Shown: positions 34,026 to 44,236, numbered from the stretch's first letter. The stretch: 64,000 nucleotides of DNA from Flavobacteriales bacterium (GCA_017303755.1 JAFLBS010000007.1:28470-92469), one strand, 5' to 3'. Program-made: numbers and translations. The notes: a model not told the origin generated them from the letters alone.

Positions 34026-36017
34026 TTAAAATCTCATTCTCTGAATTCTAACTGCGTTTAAAATAGCTAACAAAGCTACTCCTACATCGGCAAAAACGGC
34101 TTCCCACATTGTGGCTAAACCACCTGCACCAAGTACTAAAACTATTGTTTTTACAGCAAATGCTAAAATAATATTTTGCCAAACAATTTTCTTGGTTTGT
34201 TTGCCAATATTGATAGCCATTGGAATTTTTGAAGGCATGTCATCTTGAATAACTACATCGGCAGTTTCGATTGTGGCATCACTTCCTAAACCACCCATTG
34301 CTATTCCTACGTTACTTAACGCTACTACTGGTGCATCGTTTACACCATCGCCGACAAATGCTACCGTTTCATTTTTAGCAATGATTTCTTTAACTTTATT
34401 CACTTTGTCTTCGGGAAGTAAATCTCCAAAAGCATTTGTAATTCCGAGTGATTTTGCTACAAACTGCACTACGGTATTTTTATCGCCACTTAACATTATG
34501 GTTTTTATACCTAGTGCTTTTAGTTTATCTATTGTGATTTGTGCATCTTCTTTAATGCTGTCGGCAATAGTTAGATAACCTACGAATTTTTTATCGTAAG
34601 CTACAGCAATTAAGGTATAAACGATACTGGTTGGATCAATATCATACGAAATAGAAAATTTATCCATTAGTTTGAAATTTCCAACCAATAATTCATTTCC
34701 GTTTACTATGGCTTTAAGTCCGTGTCCTGAAATTTCTTCTACGTCTTTTAAAATAATGGTACTATCAATTTTTCCAACATATTGATGAATGGCTGTTGCA
34801 ACCGGATGTGTACTTTGACTTTCTAAGGCATTGACCAATTGCAGTATTTCGGTTTGATTAAAATCGGAATTAAAAACGACTTCTTGCACTTTGAAAACAC
34901 CTTCGGTCATTGTGCCTGTTTTGTCCATTACGACGTTTTGAATGGAAGCCATTACATCGAGGAAATTACTTCCTTTGAATAAAATTCCGTTTTTAGAAGC
35001 AGCTCCAATTCCGCCAAAATATCCTAACGGAATACTAATAACTAAAGCACAAGGACACGAAATAACCAAGAAAACCAAGGCACGATACAGCCAATCTCTA
35101 AAAATATAATTATCTACAAAAAGAATTGGAACTACACAAATTAAGATGGCTAAAAGCACCACAATTGGTGTGTAAATCTTGGCAAATTTGCGTATGAATA
35201 ATTCAGTTGGTGCTTTTTTTGCTGTTGCATCTTGCACCATTTCAAGTATTTTTGACAGTTTACTATCGGTATAAGCGGTTGTAACTTTTACTTGACAAAC
35301 CGAATTTAAGTTTATCATTCCTGCTAAAACCGTTTCGCCTTTTGCTTTGGTGTCGGGTTTACTTTCACCTGTAAGTGCTGCTGTATTAAATGAAGCTGTA
35401 TCGGAAAGTAATTCGCCATCTAAACCCAATTTTTCGCCTGCTTTGAGTTGGATAATATCTCCAATTTTAGCTGTTGCTGCTTTGATTGTTTTGGCTACAT
35501 TATTTTCTAAAATAGTAACTTCATCTGGTCTTTGGTCGAGTAAGGATTTTATATTTGCTTTGGCTCTTTGAACTGCAAGTGTTTGAAAGACTTCGCCAAC
35601 AGCATAAAACAGCATCACGGCAACACCCTCTGGAAATTCTGCGATGGCAAATGCTCCAATAGTTGCAATACTCATTAACAAAAATTCTGAAAATATCTCT
35701 CCTTTCTTTATAGCAACAAAAGCTTCTTTGATTACAGGAAAACCAACTGGTGCATAAGCAACAACATACCATATAATTCGTACCCAACCTGTAAACCACG
35801 ATTGTGGAAAGTAATTATCGAAACCAATGGCAACCATTAACAAAACAAAACTTATGATTGCTGGTAGGAACATTTGAAACGTTGACTTTTCTTCGTTGGA
35901 ATGGTTGTGGTCGTGTCCGTCATCATCAGAATGATTATCGGGTTTTTTATTTATTTTTTCTTCTAATGTGCAACAAAGTTGTTTTCCTTGTGCATCGTAT
36001 TTGTGTTGATGTTTCAT
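34026..36017 (-). CDS. Zn/Cd/Pb-type P1B-2 ATPase (ZntA-like)
   Basis: 663 residues. The N-terminus is His-rich (HSDDDGHDHNHSNEE) with a CC pair but no HMA domain. Core motifs: the ion site CPCALVISIPLGYFGG, DKTGTMTEGVFK, GDGVNDAPVVA, and a last helix with FADVGVALLAILNAVRIQR; the Asp there is typical of Zn(II)/Cd(II) pumps and distinguishes it from CopA. It should export divalent metals from the cytosol. The DUF3703 gene ends 10 bases upstream. Confidence 0.92.
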   Translation of the reverse strand: MKHQHKYDAQGKQLCCTLEEKINKKPDNHSDDDGHDHNHSNEEKSTFQMFLPAIISFVLLMVAIGFDNYFPQSWFTGWVRIIWYVVAYAPVGFPVIKEAFVAIKKGEIFSEFLLMSIATIGAFAIAEFPEGVAVMLFYAVGEVFQTLAVQRAKANIKSLLDQRPDEVTILENNVAKTIKAATAKIGDIIQLKAGEKLGLDGELLSDTASFNTAALTGESKPDTKAKGETVLAGMINLNSVCQVKVTTAYTDSKLSKILEMVQDATAKKAPTELFIRKFAKIYTPIVVLLAILICVVPILFVDNYIFRDWLYRALVFLVISCPCALVISIPLGYFGGIGAASKNGILFKGSNFLDVMASIQNVVMDKTGTMTEGVFKVQEVVFNSDFNQTEILQLVNALESQSTHPVATAIHQYVGKIDSTIILKDVEEISGHGLKAIVNGNELLVGNFKLMDKFSISYDIDPTSIVYTLIAVAYDKKFVGYLTIADSIKEDAQITIDKLKALGIKTIMLSGDKNTVVQFVAKSLGITNAFGDLLPEDKVNKVKEIIAKNETVAFVGDGVNDAPVVALSNVGIAMGGLGSDATIETADVVIQDDMPSKIPMAINIGKQTKKIVWQNIILAFAVKTIVLVLGAGGLATMWEAVFADVGVALLAILNAVRIQRMRF

Positions 36018-36027
36018 AATTCAATTA

Positions 36028-36393
36028 TTAAGAATTTGAATTTATTATTTTTTGTATGTCTTTTGGAATTTCCATTGGTTTTAAAGGTGGCACGTTTGCA
36101 CCACCAGTATTACCAACAGGAATATGTCCAACAAATGATTTTACACCACCTATCAATAATCTTGGTATTTGACCAATTACCTCATTTGTACTTTTAATCT
36201 TAATACCAAATTGTAACATTTTCCAATGTACAAATGTATGCTCGCATGGATATTTTTGAGCTATTATATGTGCACGTTCCAAATGATGCCAAGCATTTTG
36301 AAAATCATTTAGTTGTAAATTATCCTTAACTAATTCTAACTCTTTTTGATAAAAAGGAATTAGCTTATTTGGCATTATCGTATTAAATTTCAT
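36028..36393 (-). CDS. DUF3703 family protein
   Basis: 121 residues (an alternative start at 36375, MPNKLIPFY, would fit the family better). Contains the DUF3703 pattern WHHLERAHIIAQKYPCEHTF and VHWKMLQFGIKI, with several His that could bind metal. The C-terminus is Gly/Pro-rich (GNTGGANVPPLKPMEIP). The family is common in Czc/Cus operons of Bacteroidota and Proteobacteria, but its role is unknown. Coupled to the HMA gene (2 bases). Confidence 0.83.
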   Translation of the reverse strand: MKFNTIMPNKLIPFYQKELELVKDNLQLNDFQNAWHHLERAHIIAQKYPCEHTFVHWKMLQFGIKIKSTNEVIGQIPRLLIGGVKSFVGHIPVGNTGGANVPPLKPMEIPKDIQKIINSNS

Positions 36394-36395
36394 GA

Positions 36396-36752
36396 CTAAG
36401 CTTTACAACAACCATCTAAACTTTCATACGCTTTTGGATCTGCTTTTACTTCATCTGCATCATAACCTAATTTAGAGATACCTTCTTTAATTGTTTGTAA
36501 AGTAGTTTTCTTTGAATTGTAATAGATTGTAAAAGTCATCGCTTTATCATCTAACTCATACATTTTTATTCCTTTTATTTTAAGCATTTCTGTTTTGAAT
36601 TTTAAACCACACGTTTCACATTCTTTACAATGGTCGCAATGAAAGAAAGTTTTTATGACTGCTTTTTGAGTAGTTTTTTGTGCTGAAACTAGATTTGTTG
36701 AAAAAAATACTATTGCTAAAAAAGCGATTGATTTTAAAATTGAATTTTTCAT
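36396..36752 (-). CDS. exported HMA-domain protein, 118 aa
   Basis: Signal peptide (SIAFLAIVFFSTNLVSAQ), then an HMA fold with an unusual Cys set HCDHCKECETCGLKF instead of a single CxxC, and a C-terminal GCCKA. The extra Cys suggests higher metal capacity or preference for divalent soft metals. It lies between czcB and DUF3703, probably as a periplasmic carrier for the Czc pump. Confidence 0.82.
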   Translation of the reverse strand: MKNSILKSIAFLAIVFFSTNLVSAQKTTQKAVIKTFFHCDHCKECETCGLKFKTEMLKIKGIKMYELDDKAMTFTIYYNSKKTTLQTIKEGISKLGYDADEVKADPKAYESLDGCCKA

Positions 36753-36777
36753 GTTATTTATTTTAAATTATTATTTA

Positions 36778-38028
36778 TTAATGTTCGTGTTCGCCACCAC
36801 CTTTTGATGTTGCCAGCAAGTAGAAAGCTCCTTTAATTACTATTTTTGCATTGGCAGGAATTTCTTCAACTAATTTTATTTCAGTATATCCTAAATCGGT
36901 TGTTCCTGGTATTACTTCGATGGCTTTAAAGTGAATTTCGTTGTGTTCTTCCTCTTCGCCTTCAGCGTGCTCATTATGTGCTTCGCCCTCTTTGTGATTG
37001 TGTTCTTCTTCTTTTACTTTTGGAGTTTCTTCTTGGTGTTCTTCTTGAATGTAAATGTAATATTTGTCTCCATTTCTAACAATAGCATCTTTTGGCAAAG
37101 CTTGAACTGTTTGATTAGTAATGTTGATATTAGCCGCTACATACATTCCGGAAATTAAATCTTTAGCATCGCTTGGATTGATTTTGGCGTGAACTGCAAC
37201 GGTTTTACTTTCGTTAGAAAATGATTTATTGATACCGAATATTTTTCCTTTTATTGATTTATTGGATTGATTGGTAAGTACAAAATCGACTTCTTGACCA
37301 ACGGAAATTTTACCTAAATCTTTTTCAAACACATTCAAATCTAAGTGCATTTGGCTGTTATCGACTACTTCAAAAAGAGTAACTCCGGTTTCTGCAAACG
37401 CTCCTTTGGTGATGCTAATTTTACCCACATAACCACTTATCGGCGAAACAATCGGAATTAAAGAAGTGCTGCCTTTTAAACTAACATTCAACGCTTGTAG
37501 TTTATTTTTTGCTGCTTGTGCTTTTGCTTTTTCAACTGCTAATTTTGACTTAACTTCTTGAAACGTTTTACGAGGATTTACATTTTCATCGCTCAATGTT
37601 TTTTGGCGGTTGTATTCTAATTGTAGGTATTCAATGTTTGCAATAGCCGAATTGTAATCTTCTTGCATTTCGGTTACTTCAAGGTTTTGGATGGTTGCTA
37701 ATGTTTTCCCTTTTACCACATAAGTGCCTTCTAACACATAAATATCTTTTACGACACCACCAATTAAGGTTGATATATTTGCCATATTCTGAGGTGGAAC
37801 AGCAGTATATCCGTTTGCTTTGATTACCGTATTGAGGTTTTTCATTACGATAGTTCCTGTTTCCATACCAATGGTTTTGAATTGCGCTTCTGTTAGTGCT
37901 ACTTCGGTTTCCGATTTTTCTTCTTCGTGTGTTTCTTCGGTTTTCTTTTCGCCGCAAGAAGTAAAAAGTATTAAGACAAGAGTATTAAGTATTAAGAAAA
38001 ACTTCGATTTTGATTTTATATTTTTCAT
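36778..38028 (-). CDS. czcB: CzcB-type RND efflux adaptor, lipoprotein
   Basis: 416 residues. Lipobox LILFTSCGEK, then the adaptor fold: NMANISTLIGGVVKDIYVLE lipoyl-like half, helical hairpin (VTEMQEDYNSAIANIEYLQL region), second lipoyl half and beta-barrel. A His/Glu-rich insert (EEEHNHKEGEAHNEHAEGEE) near residue 345 probably binds Zn or Co, and the C-terminus is GGGEHEH. It follows the czcA fusion by 11 bases. Confidence 0.9.
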   Translation of the reverse strand: MKNIKSKSKFFLILNTLVLILFTSCGEKKTEETHEEEKSETEVALTEAQFKTIGMETGTIVMKNLNTVIKANGYTAVPPQNMANISTLIGGVVKDIYVLEGTYVVKGKTLATIQNLEVTEMQEDYNSAIANIEYLQLEYNRQKTLSDENVNPRKTFQEVKSKLAVEKAKAQAAKNKLQALNVSLKGSTSLIPIVSPISGYVGKISITKGAFAETGVTLFEVVDNSQMHLDLNVFEKDLGKISVGQEVDFVLTNQSNKSIKGKIFGINKSFSNESKTVAVHAKINPSDAKDLISGMYVAANINITNQTVQALPKDAIVRNGDKYYIYIQEEHQEETPKVKEEEHNHKEGEAHNEHAEGEEEEHNEIHFKAIEVIPGTTDLGYTEIKLVEEIPANAKIVIKGAFYLLATSKGGGEHEH

Positions 38029-38039
38029 ATTATTGAATA

Positions 38040-41000
38040 TTAATTATTGTTGAAAGATGGAAATTGCAATTGAATAGCACTTTGATTATAGGTATTAACA
38101 GCTTCTGCGTTTTGCTTTTTAATATCAATGGCTTGGTTTAAAAAACTGATGTAAGTCCAATAACTCATATCGCCATTGGCGTAGCTCTTTTGTGCCGTTG
38201 TAATAATTTGGTCTGCATATTGCAATCCTTCGTTTTGGTAATACGCCACTGCTTTTTTCTGCTTTTCAAACTCGTTTTGTAGTTCCTCTTTTTGTAGTTT
38301 TAAAGTCAGTTTGCTTTTATCCAATTCTAATTGCGATTGCGAAATACTTATCTGCGAAGCTTTCGCTTTAGCGGTATTTGCTCCACCAAATAAAGGAATT
38401 TGTACACCAGCAGTAAATCCTTGAAAATACGATTTTGTTTCAATGGTTTGCCCGAAATAACCTAATCCTAGCCTCGGTGTACGCATTGCTTTGAATGTAT
38501 TAGCTTCTTTTTGATAGACTGTAATTTGCTGTGTGTAATAGTCGTTTACCAATCCTTCCACTTTAGCATTATTCACATCAGTTGGGTTTGCATATTTCAG
38601 TGGCGTTGTAGCATCTGGAATTATATTTTCATCGGTTTGAATGAAGTATTGTAATTGCTTTTGATATACAACCAAATCATATTCTAATTGTGCTTTTTGG
38701 GTTTCGATTTCCTTTACTTTAGCTTTGGCACTTATGACTTCAATATTACCACTTTCGCCTGTTTGAAAACGAAGCTCTGCATTTTTTAGGAATTTGGAAT
38801 AAATGTCGAACAATTCAGTATTCAGTTTTTGAATGGAAACACCGTATAAATATTGATAATAGGCAAGTGTTACCGCTTTTTCGATTTCATATTCGGTTAA
38901 TGCTTTTCGCTTTTCAGCCAATTTTGCTAATTCTTCTTGTAATTGTCTATTGGCTTTTGTGATTTTACCAATAGGAAAGTACTGTTGAATGGAAACATTA
39001 TGGTCGTAATCAACATTGTTGAATTGTCCGCCTTGGTATTGTACTTGCAAAGGATCTACTTGAAATGCAGTTTTTTTGAGGACGGTTTGTTTTTCAATTT
39101 CCTTGTCGGCAATTTTTAAATCGATGTTATTTGCTTTTGCTTTTTCAATGGCTTTTTCTAGCGTTATGGTTTGGCTATTTTGAGCAAATGAAAAGCTACT
39201 TATTAATAAAACTATTAGTGTTACAATTGGATTTGACATTTTTTTTCTTCTTTTAATTCCCTTTTCAAAGAGTAAATACAAAATTGGTAAAACGATTAAG
39301 GTTAGTAATGTAGCCGAAACCAATCCGCCAATTACTACAGTTGCTAATGGTTTTTGAACTTCGGCTCCGCCACTTGTTGACAATGCCATTGGTAAAAACC
39401 CAAGTGAAGCTACCGCAGCAGTCATTAATACTGGTCGCAATCTTGTTTTTGTTCCGATTAAGACACGTTGCATTGGGTCGGTTATTCCTTCCGTTTTAAG
39501 TTGGTTAAAATAAGATATTAGCACAATTCCGTTTAAAACAGCAATTCCGAATAAAGCAATAAAACCAATTCCTGCCGAAATACTAAACGGCATTCCGCGT
39601 AACCATAGAGCAAAAACACCACCAATTGCTGATAATGGAATGGCTGTGAAAATCAGTAATGATTGCTTCATACTGTTGAAGGTAAAAAACAATAAAACCA
39701 AAATAAGTCCTAAAGCAATTGGTAAAGCTACCGAAAGGCGTTTATTGGCTTCCACTAGATTTTCAAATTGTCCACCATACGTAACATAATATCCTGCTGG
39801 AAGTTTGAAATTGGTGTCTAACTTTTGTTGAATTTCCTCAACAACACTTTTTATATCACGACCACGAACATTTAGACCAACTGTAATTCTTCGCTTTCCA
39901 TCTTGACGAGATACTTGTACAGGCCCTTGTTCGTAACTGATGGTTGCTACTTGGGAAAGGGGTACTTGTTGACCGTTTGGCAATGGAATAAATAAATTAC
40001 TCACATCGGTTATATCACTTCTATTAGCCTCATTCATACGAACCACTACATCAAATCGTTTGCTCTCTTCATAGATTTTACCGGCGCTTTCTCCGGCAAA
40101 TGAGGAACGAATTATTTGATTGATATCGACAATATTCAAACCGTATAAGGCTATTTTATTGTAATCGTATTTGACTGTGATTTGCGGCAGACCTACAACT
40201 TTATCAGCTTTTAAGTCACCAACACCTTCAATTTTACTAACTTTTGAAATCAATTCTTTGGCTTTTGTATCTAAAATCTCTAAATCATCACCAAAAATCT
40301 TAATGGCTATATCGCTTCGGCTTCCTGTCATTAACTCGTTAAAGCGCATTTGAATAGGCTGTGATATTTCGATATTCGCTCCTGGAATAACTTCCATTTC
40401 TTCTTTCATCAAATTGGCTAAATCTTCCCAATTATCGGCAGAAGTCCATTCGCTTTTGTCTTTCAGTACAATAATAAAATCGCCACTCTCAATTGGCATT
40501 GGATCGGTTGGAATTTCTCCACTTCCGATTTTTGTTACAATGGTTTTTATTTCAGGGAATTTTGCTTTTAGGATTTTCTCATATTTAGTAGTTGTTTCTA
40601 CCATTTGTGTTAATGAGCTTCCGGTCATAATGGTAACATTAATGGCTAAATCACCTTCTTCAATGGTTGGAATAAATTCGCCTCCCATATTTTGAAAAGT
40701 TATAAGTGCCAAAGCAAACAACCCTAATGAAATAGCCAAAACTGTTTTTTTTAATCGTAATGCTTTTTCTAAAAATGGTGCATATATTTTCTCGAACCAT
40801 GCCATCATTCTATCGCTAAAGTTTGGCTTATGCTCTGTGTTCTTGGATAAAAACATTGCACTCATCATTGGAACATACGTCAGTGATAAAACAAATGCTG
40901 CGATTACTGCAAAGCCTACCGTCATTGCCATAGGTTTGAACATTTTACCTTCAGTACCAACTAATGCTAAAATTGGTAGGTATACAATTAAGATTATGAT

Positions 41001-42356
41001 TTCTCCAAAAGCTGCACTGTTACGGATTTTAGAAGCTGATTTATATACTTCACTGTCCATTTCAGTTTGGGTTAAATTATTTTGTCGTTTGAGTTTTTGC
41101 AAATGGTGCATTGTGGCTTCAACAATGATTACAGCACCATCGACAATAATTCCGAAGTCGATTGCTCCTAAACTCATTAAGTTACCACTTACGCCAAAAT
41201 AATTCATTAGAATTACCGCAAAAAGCATAGATAATGGAATTACAGAAGCAACTATTAAACCTGCACGAAGATTACCAAGAAATAAAATCAAGACAAAAAT
41301 TACTATTAATGCGCCTTCGAGTAGGTTTTTAGTAACTGTTCCGATTGCATTATCAACTAATTTTCCTCTATCAATAAAAGCTTCAGCAACAACACCTTCG
41401 GGAAGTGTTTTATTGATTTGCTCCATTTTCTCTTTTACTCTTTCGTTTACCGCTTTTGAATTTTCACCTTTTAGCATCAATGCCATACCACAAACGATTT
41501 CCCCTTTACCATCTTTTGTGGAAGCTCCATAACGCAATGCAATGCCTTCTCTAACGGTTGCCACATCCCTGACTAAAACCGGTGCCCCGTTTCTGTTTTT
41601 AATGACAACTTTTTCTAAATCTTTATTTCCTGTTGCCATACCGACACCGCGGATGAAATAGGCATATTGGTCTTTTTCGATGTAAGCTCCTCCTGTATTT
41701 TGATTGTTTTTTTCGAGTGCTTCAAAAATTTCAGTAATGGTTACTCCAAGACTGTTAAGCGTATTTGGGTTTACTGCGATTTCATATTGTTTCAATTTCC
41801 CACCCCAAGTACTCACTTCGGCAACGCCTTCAACACCTTGAAGCTGAGGAACAATAATCCAATCCTGAATGGTTCTTAACTTGATGGCGTCGTATTTATC
41901 TTCATACCCTTTTTTGGCAAAGACATCGTATTGGTAAATTTCCCCAAGACCTGTTGAAATTGGACCTAACTCTGGTGTACCTGCATAAGCTGGTATATTT
42001 TCTTCGGCTTGCTTTAAACGTTGGAAAATTTGCTCTCTTGCCCAATAGATATCGACATCGTCTTTAAAAACTACGGTAACTACCGAAAGTCCGAAACGAG
42101 AAATACTTCGTAATTCAATAACTTTTGGAATTGTCTTTACAGATTGTTCTAATGGATAAGTGATTAATTGTTCTACTTCCTGACTTGCTAAAGTTGGTGC
42201 AGTAGTTATTATTTGTACTTGATTGTTGGTTACATCAGGTAACGCATCAAGCGGTAATTGTTTTATAGAGTAGCTACCAAAAGCTATTAGAACCAAAGTA
42301 AATAAAAGTATTATAAACTTGTTCTTTATACTGAACTGTATGATTTTGTCTAACAT
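38040..42356 (-). CDS. czcA: CzcA RND pump fused to a CzcC/TolC outer membrane factor
   Basis: 1438 residues. Residues 1-1030 form a full HME-RND pump: helix 1, PLDALPDVTNNQVQI, the proton relay GAIDFGIIVDGAVIIVEATM in helix 4, and 12 helices in total. At about 1040 an internal signal peptide begins (MSNPIVTLIVLLISSFSFAQ), followed by a complete TolC-family factor (about 380 residues). An ATG with a purine-rich AAAAGAAGAAAAA leader stands exactly at the junction (39239), so a separate CzcC could also be made. Similar fusions are known in Bacteroidota. Exports Co/Zn/Cd, by family. Confidence 0.92.
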   Translation of the reverse strand: MLDKIIQFSIKNKFIILLFTLVLIAFGSYSIKQLPLDALPDVTNNQVQIITTAPTLASQEVEQLITYPLEQSVKTIPKVIELRSISRFGLSVVTVVFKDDVDIYWAREQIFQRLKQAEENIPAYAGTPELGPISTGLGEIYQYDVFAKKGYEDKYDAIKLRTIQDWIIVPQLQGVEGVAEVSTWGGKLKQYEIAVNPNTLNSLGVTITEIFEALEKNNQNTGGAYIEKDQYAYFIRGVGMATGNKDLEKVVIKNRNGAPVLVRDVATVREGIALRYGASTKDGKGEIVCGMALMLKGENSKAVNERVKEKMEQINKTLPEGVVAEAFIDRGKLVDNAIGTVTKNLLEGALIVIFVLILFLGNLRAGLIVASVIPLSMLFAVILMNYFGVSGNLMSLGAIDFGIIVDGAVIIVEATMHHLQKLKRQNNLTQTEMDSEVYKSASKIRNSAAFGEIIILIVYLPILALVGTEGKMFKPMAMTVGFAVIAAFVLSLTYVPMMSAMFLSKNTEHKPNFSDRMMAWFEKIYAPFLEKALRLKKTVLAISLGLFALALITFQNMGGEFIPTIEEGDLAINVTIMTGSSLTQMVETTTKYEKILKAKFPEIKTIVTKIGSGEIPTDPMPIESGDFIIVLKDKSEWTSADNWEDLANLMKEEMEVIPGANIEISQPIQMRFNELMTGSRSDIAIKIFGDDLEILDTKAKELISKVSKIEGVGDLKADKVVGLPQITVKYDYNKIALYGLNIVDINQIIRSSFAGESAGKIYEESKRFDVVVRMNEANRSDITDVSNLFIPLPNGQQVPLSQVATISYEQGPVQVSRQDGKRRITVGLNVRGRDIKSVVEEIQQKLDTNFKLPAGYYVTYGGQFENLVEANKRLSVALPIALGLILVLLFFTFNSMKQSLLIFTAIPLSAIGGVFALWLRGMPFSISAGIGFIALFGIAVLNGIVLISYFNQLKTEGITDPMQRVLIGTKTRLRPVLMTAAVASLGFLPMALSTSGGAEVQKPLATVVIGGLVSATLLTLIVLPILYLLFEKGIKRRKKMSNPIVTLIVLLISSFSFAQNSQTITLEKAIEKAKANNIDLKIADKEIEKQTVLKKTAFQVDPLQVQYQGGQFNNVDYDHNVSIQQYFPIGKITKANRQLQEELAKLAEKRKALTEYEIEKAVTLAYYQYLYGVSIQKLNTELFDIYSKFLKNAELRFQTGESGNIEVISAKAKVKEIETQKAQLEYDLVVYQKQLQYFIQTDENIIPDATTPLKYANPTDVNNAKVEGLVNDYYTQQITVYQKEANTFKAMRTPRLGLGYFGQTIETKSYFQGFTAGVQIPLFGGANTAKAKASQISISQSQLELDKSKLTLKLQKEELQNEFEKQKKAVAYYQNEGLQYADQIITTAQKSYANGDMSYWTYISFLNQAIDIKKQNAEAVNTYNQSAIQLQFPSFNNN

Positions 42357-42453
42357 TGAAAATATTATAATGAATTAGAAAATTAGCAAAACTACTTTTG
42401 CTATTATTTGTGAAAAGGTCACAACTTTCTAACCCGAAATTACTCGGGCATCG

Positions 42454-42786
42454 TTATACTATTTGAGGTGGTTGCCAGATACTTCCGTAGAAATTGGAAG
42501 TAAATTGTGAAGCGTAAGATGGTAATTGGGTTGTAATAGTCTTTGAAACTACTGTAAAATTGTAGTTCAACATTTTAAAATAGCTTACTATTTGTGAACC
42601 ACAGCAATTACAACTGCAAAAAGGCGAACACAAATCGTTTTCTTTATCGTGATTGTGGGACTTTTCATCATGATTAGCTGAAATCTCAACAACTTTGTGA
42701 GCTGCACTGTTTACTTCCATGTCTGCACATGGTAAACAAGAAAGTGCTACCAGATAGATTGATAATATGTAGTTTAAGAGTTTCAC
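42454..42786 (-). CDS. DUF6660 family protein
   Basis: 110 residues with GTG start. A hydrophobic signal-like N-terminus (LLNYILSIYLVALSCLPCAD) is followed by a His-rich part (NHDEKSHNHDKEND) and a Cys cluster (CSPFCSCNCCGSQIV). The pattern fits DUF6660, small exported proteins at the head of Bacteroidota czc operons. It likely binds or senses divalent metal before the pump. First gene of the czc transcript; a hairpin (CCCGA/TCGGG) lies in the 97-base gap to czcA. Confidence 0.8.
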   Translation of the reverse strand: MKLLNYILSIYLVALSCLPCADMEVNSAAHKVVEISANHDEKSHNHDKENDLCSPFCSCNCCGSQIVSYFKMLNYNFTVVSKTITTQLPSYASQFTSNFYGSIWQPPQIV

Positions 42787-42847
42787 GAGTGTAAAAGTAT
42801 TAATTTTATTAATATATAATTCAAAACAAATGGATTAATTATTTTAT

Positions 42848-43483
42848 TTATATTTTTTTACTGTTAATGTCATCCAAGTAATACTGCAAATCATACAGAT
42901 AAATTAACTCAATGTTTTCTTCACTTGGCATTTGTTCTAATTCGACAAAATTGATATTTTCAGAAAGTGCTTTTTCGCCAATGATGTCTTGAATAATTAC
43001 ATAGACCACTTCTAGAAGGTTTTTATTATTGCAATGAACGGTGTAGTTTTTTAAGTACACAATCATGTCTATTTTTTTGCAATTTTCGTATTGTAAAGGT
43101 TCAAATTTTATTTCACTGGCTTTTAGATTAATGTCTTTGAATACATACGGTTTGTCTAATCCGGCTTCCATTTTTTCGATGTCTTCTGATGGCTGTATGA
43201 ACGCTATGAAGTTCCAGCTTTTTAGTTTGGGTGCATTATCGACCAATGTTGTGACTGCTTCAAAATAATCGGGATTGCCATTTGCTGAAATAATGAGTTG
43301 TATTGATTTGTTTTTTCTTTTTGGAAAAATTATGATGCAATCTAATCCTTCGGAATAGTAGTGCAGGTTTTTATCGAGCCAAAAAAGGAAGAGTTTTTGG
43401 ATTTTTGGTTTTTCGTTTTGGAGGTTTCTTAGTGTTTGCTCATTGTATTGGATCCAGTTCCAGAATAGTTTGATGTTTTTCAT
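42848..43483 (-). CDS. conserved hypothetical protein, 211 aa
   Basis: A soluble alpha/beta protein (MKNIKLFWNWIQYNEQTLRN ... IQLIISANGNPDYFEAVTTL, then PKLKSWNFIAFIQP). It looks like an accessory cytosolic enzyme or immunity-like fold; I recall similar proteins in Bacteroidota but no function. No signal or membrane segment. It belongs on base composition and spacing to the element-type genes to its right rather than to the czc operon, from which it is separated by 61 bases with its own flanking repeats. Confidence 0.6.
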   Translation of the reverse strand: MKNIKLFWNWIQYNEQTLRNLQNEKPKIQKLFLFWLDKNLHYYSEGLDCIIIFPKRKNKSIQLIISANGNPDYFEAVTTLVDNAPKLKSWNFIAFIQPSEDIEKMEAGLDKPYVFKDINLKASEIKFEPLQYENCKKIDMIVYLKNYTVHCNNKNLLEVVYVIIQDIIGEKALSENINFVELEQMPSEENIELIYLYDLQYYLDDINSKKI

Positions 43484-43547
43484 GATTATTAAGTTTTTAA
43501 GTTTTTTTTTACCGCAAAGACGCTAAGTTGTTGCAAGGTTCGCAAAG

Positions 43548-43572
43548 CACTTCGACTGCGCTCAGTGTGACA
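43548..43572. repeat. REP-like palindromic repeat, copy 1
   Basis: CACTTCGACTGCGCTCAGTG followed by TGACA; a short inverted repeat of the TTCGAC..GCTCAGTGTGACA class dispersed in Bacteroidota genomes. A GCAAAG-rich stretch (43511-43550) adjoins it and recurs at 45213-45250. Confidence 0.7.
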
Positions 43573-43583
43573 GTGTGGATTTT

Positions 43584-44207
43584 TTATCGTTTATCTTTTG
43601 AGTTGTTGTCGTAGGCGATTAGATTGAAGAGTTCACGCATTCGGCTTCGTACACGGTTGCCGTATTGGGTTTCTATTTCGGATGCGGATAGGTTTGTTGT
43701 GATGTGGGTTTGTATTCGTTTTGCGATATACACATCGTATCTGCTTAATAGTATTTCTGCCATTACATTGCATTCGTTGCCGTAATATTTTAGATTGCTT
43801 TCTGTACCTAAATCGTCGAAGCATATTGTTTTTGGTTCGTATTCGTATAGTTTTCCTTTGCTGTATTTGTGTATGATTTGGTAGCCGTCTTGAATGAATT
43901 CGAAGCTTATATCTCGGCATGGTTTTACGAAAAATTTGTGTTCGGTTGGTGTTAGGTATTTCATGATGTTCATTATTGAGGTTTTGCCACAGCCGATTGG
44001 TCCAGAAAGTAGAATTCCTTTGTTGAGGTTTATGTTGTATTGAAAACAGGTTACCTCATCTTTGAGAAAATACGCGATTAATTTGTAGATGATTGGATAA
44101 TCGGTTTCTAGTATTTTGAAATGGGTTCCGTATAGCTCGATGCCTTTTTGCTCTATCCACATGATTATTTCTTGATAGTTGTAGTGGGTTTTTATGTTTT
44201 CATTCAT
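43584..44207 (-). CDS. AAA ATPase of DnaC/IstB type (mobile element)
   Basis: 207 residues with Walker A GILLSGPIGCGKTSIMNIM (about residues 66-84), Walker B ETICFDDLGTE-like segment (KTICFDDLGTESNLK), a sensor-like THITTNLSASEIE and an arginine finger region NRVRSRMRELFNLI. The form matches helicase-loader-like ATPases. In Bacteroidota such genes accompany the HTH protein and excisionase-like protein of conjugative elements, as here. It probably serves element replication or excision (inference). Confidence 0.8.
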   Translation of the reverse strand: MNENIKTHYNYQEIIMWIEQKGIELYGTHFKILETDYPIIYKLIAYFLKDEVTCFQYNINLNKGILLSGPIGCGKTSIMNIMKYLTPTEHKFFVKPCRDISFEFIQDGYQIIHKYSKGKLYEYEPKTICFDDLGTESNLKYYGNECNVMAEILLSRYDVYIAKRIQTHITTNLSASEIETQYGNRVRSRMRELFNLIAYDNNSKDKR

Positions 44208-44236
44208 TTGTAATTTTTTTGTTCGCTAAAGCGAAG

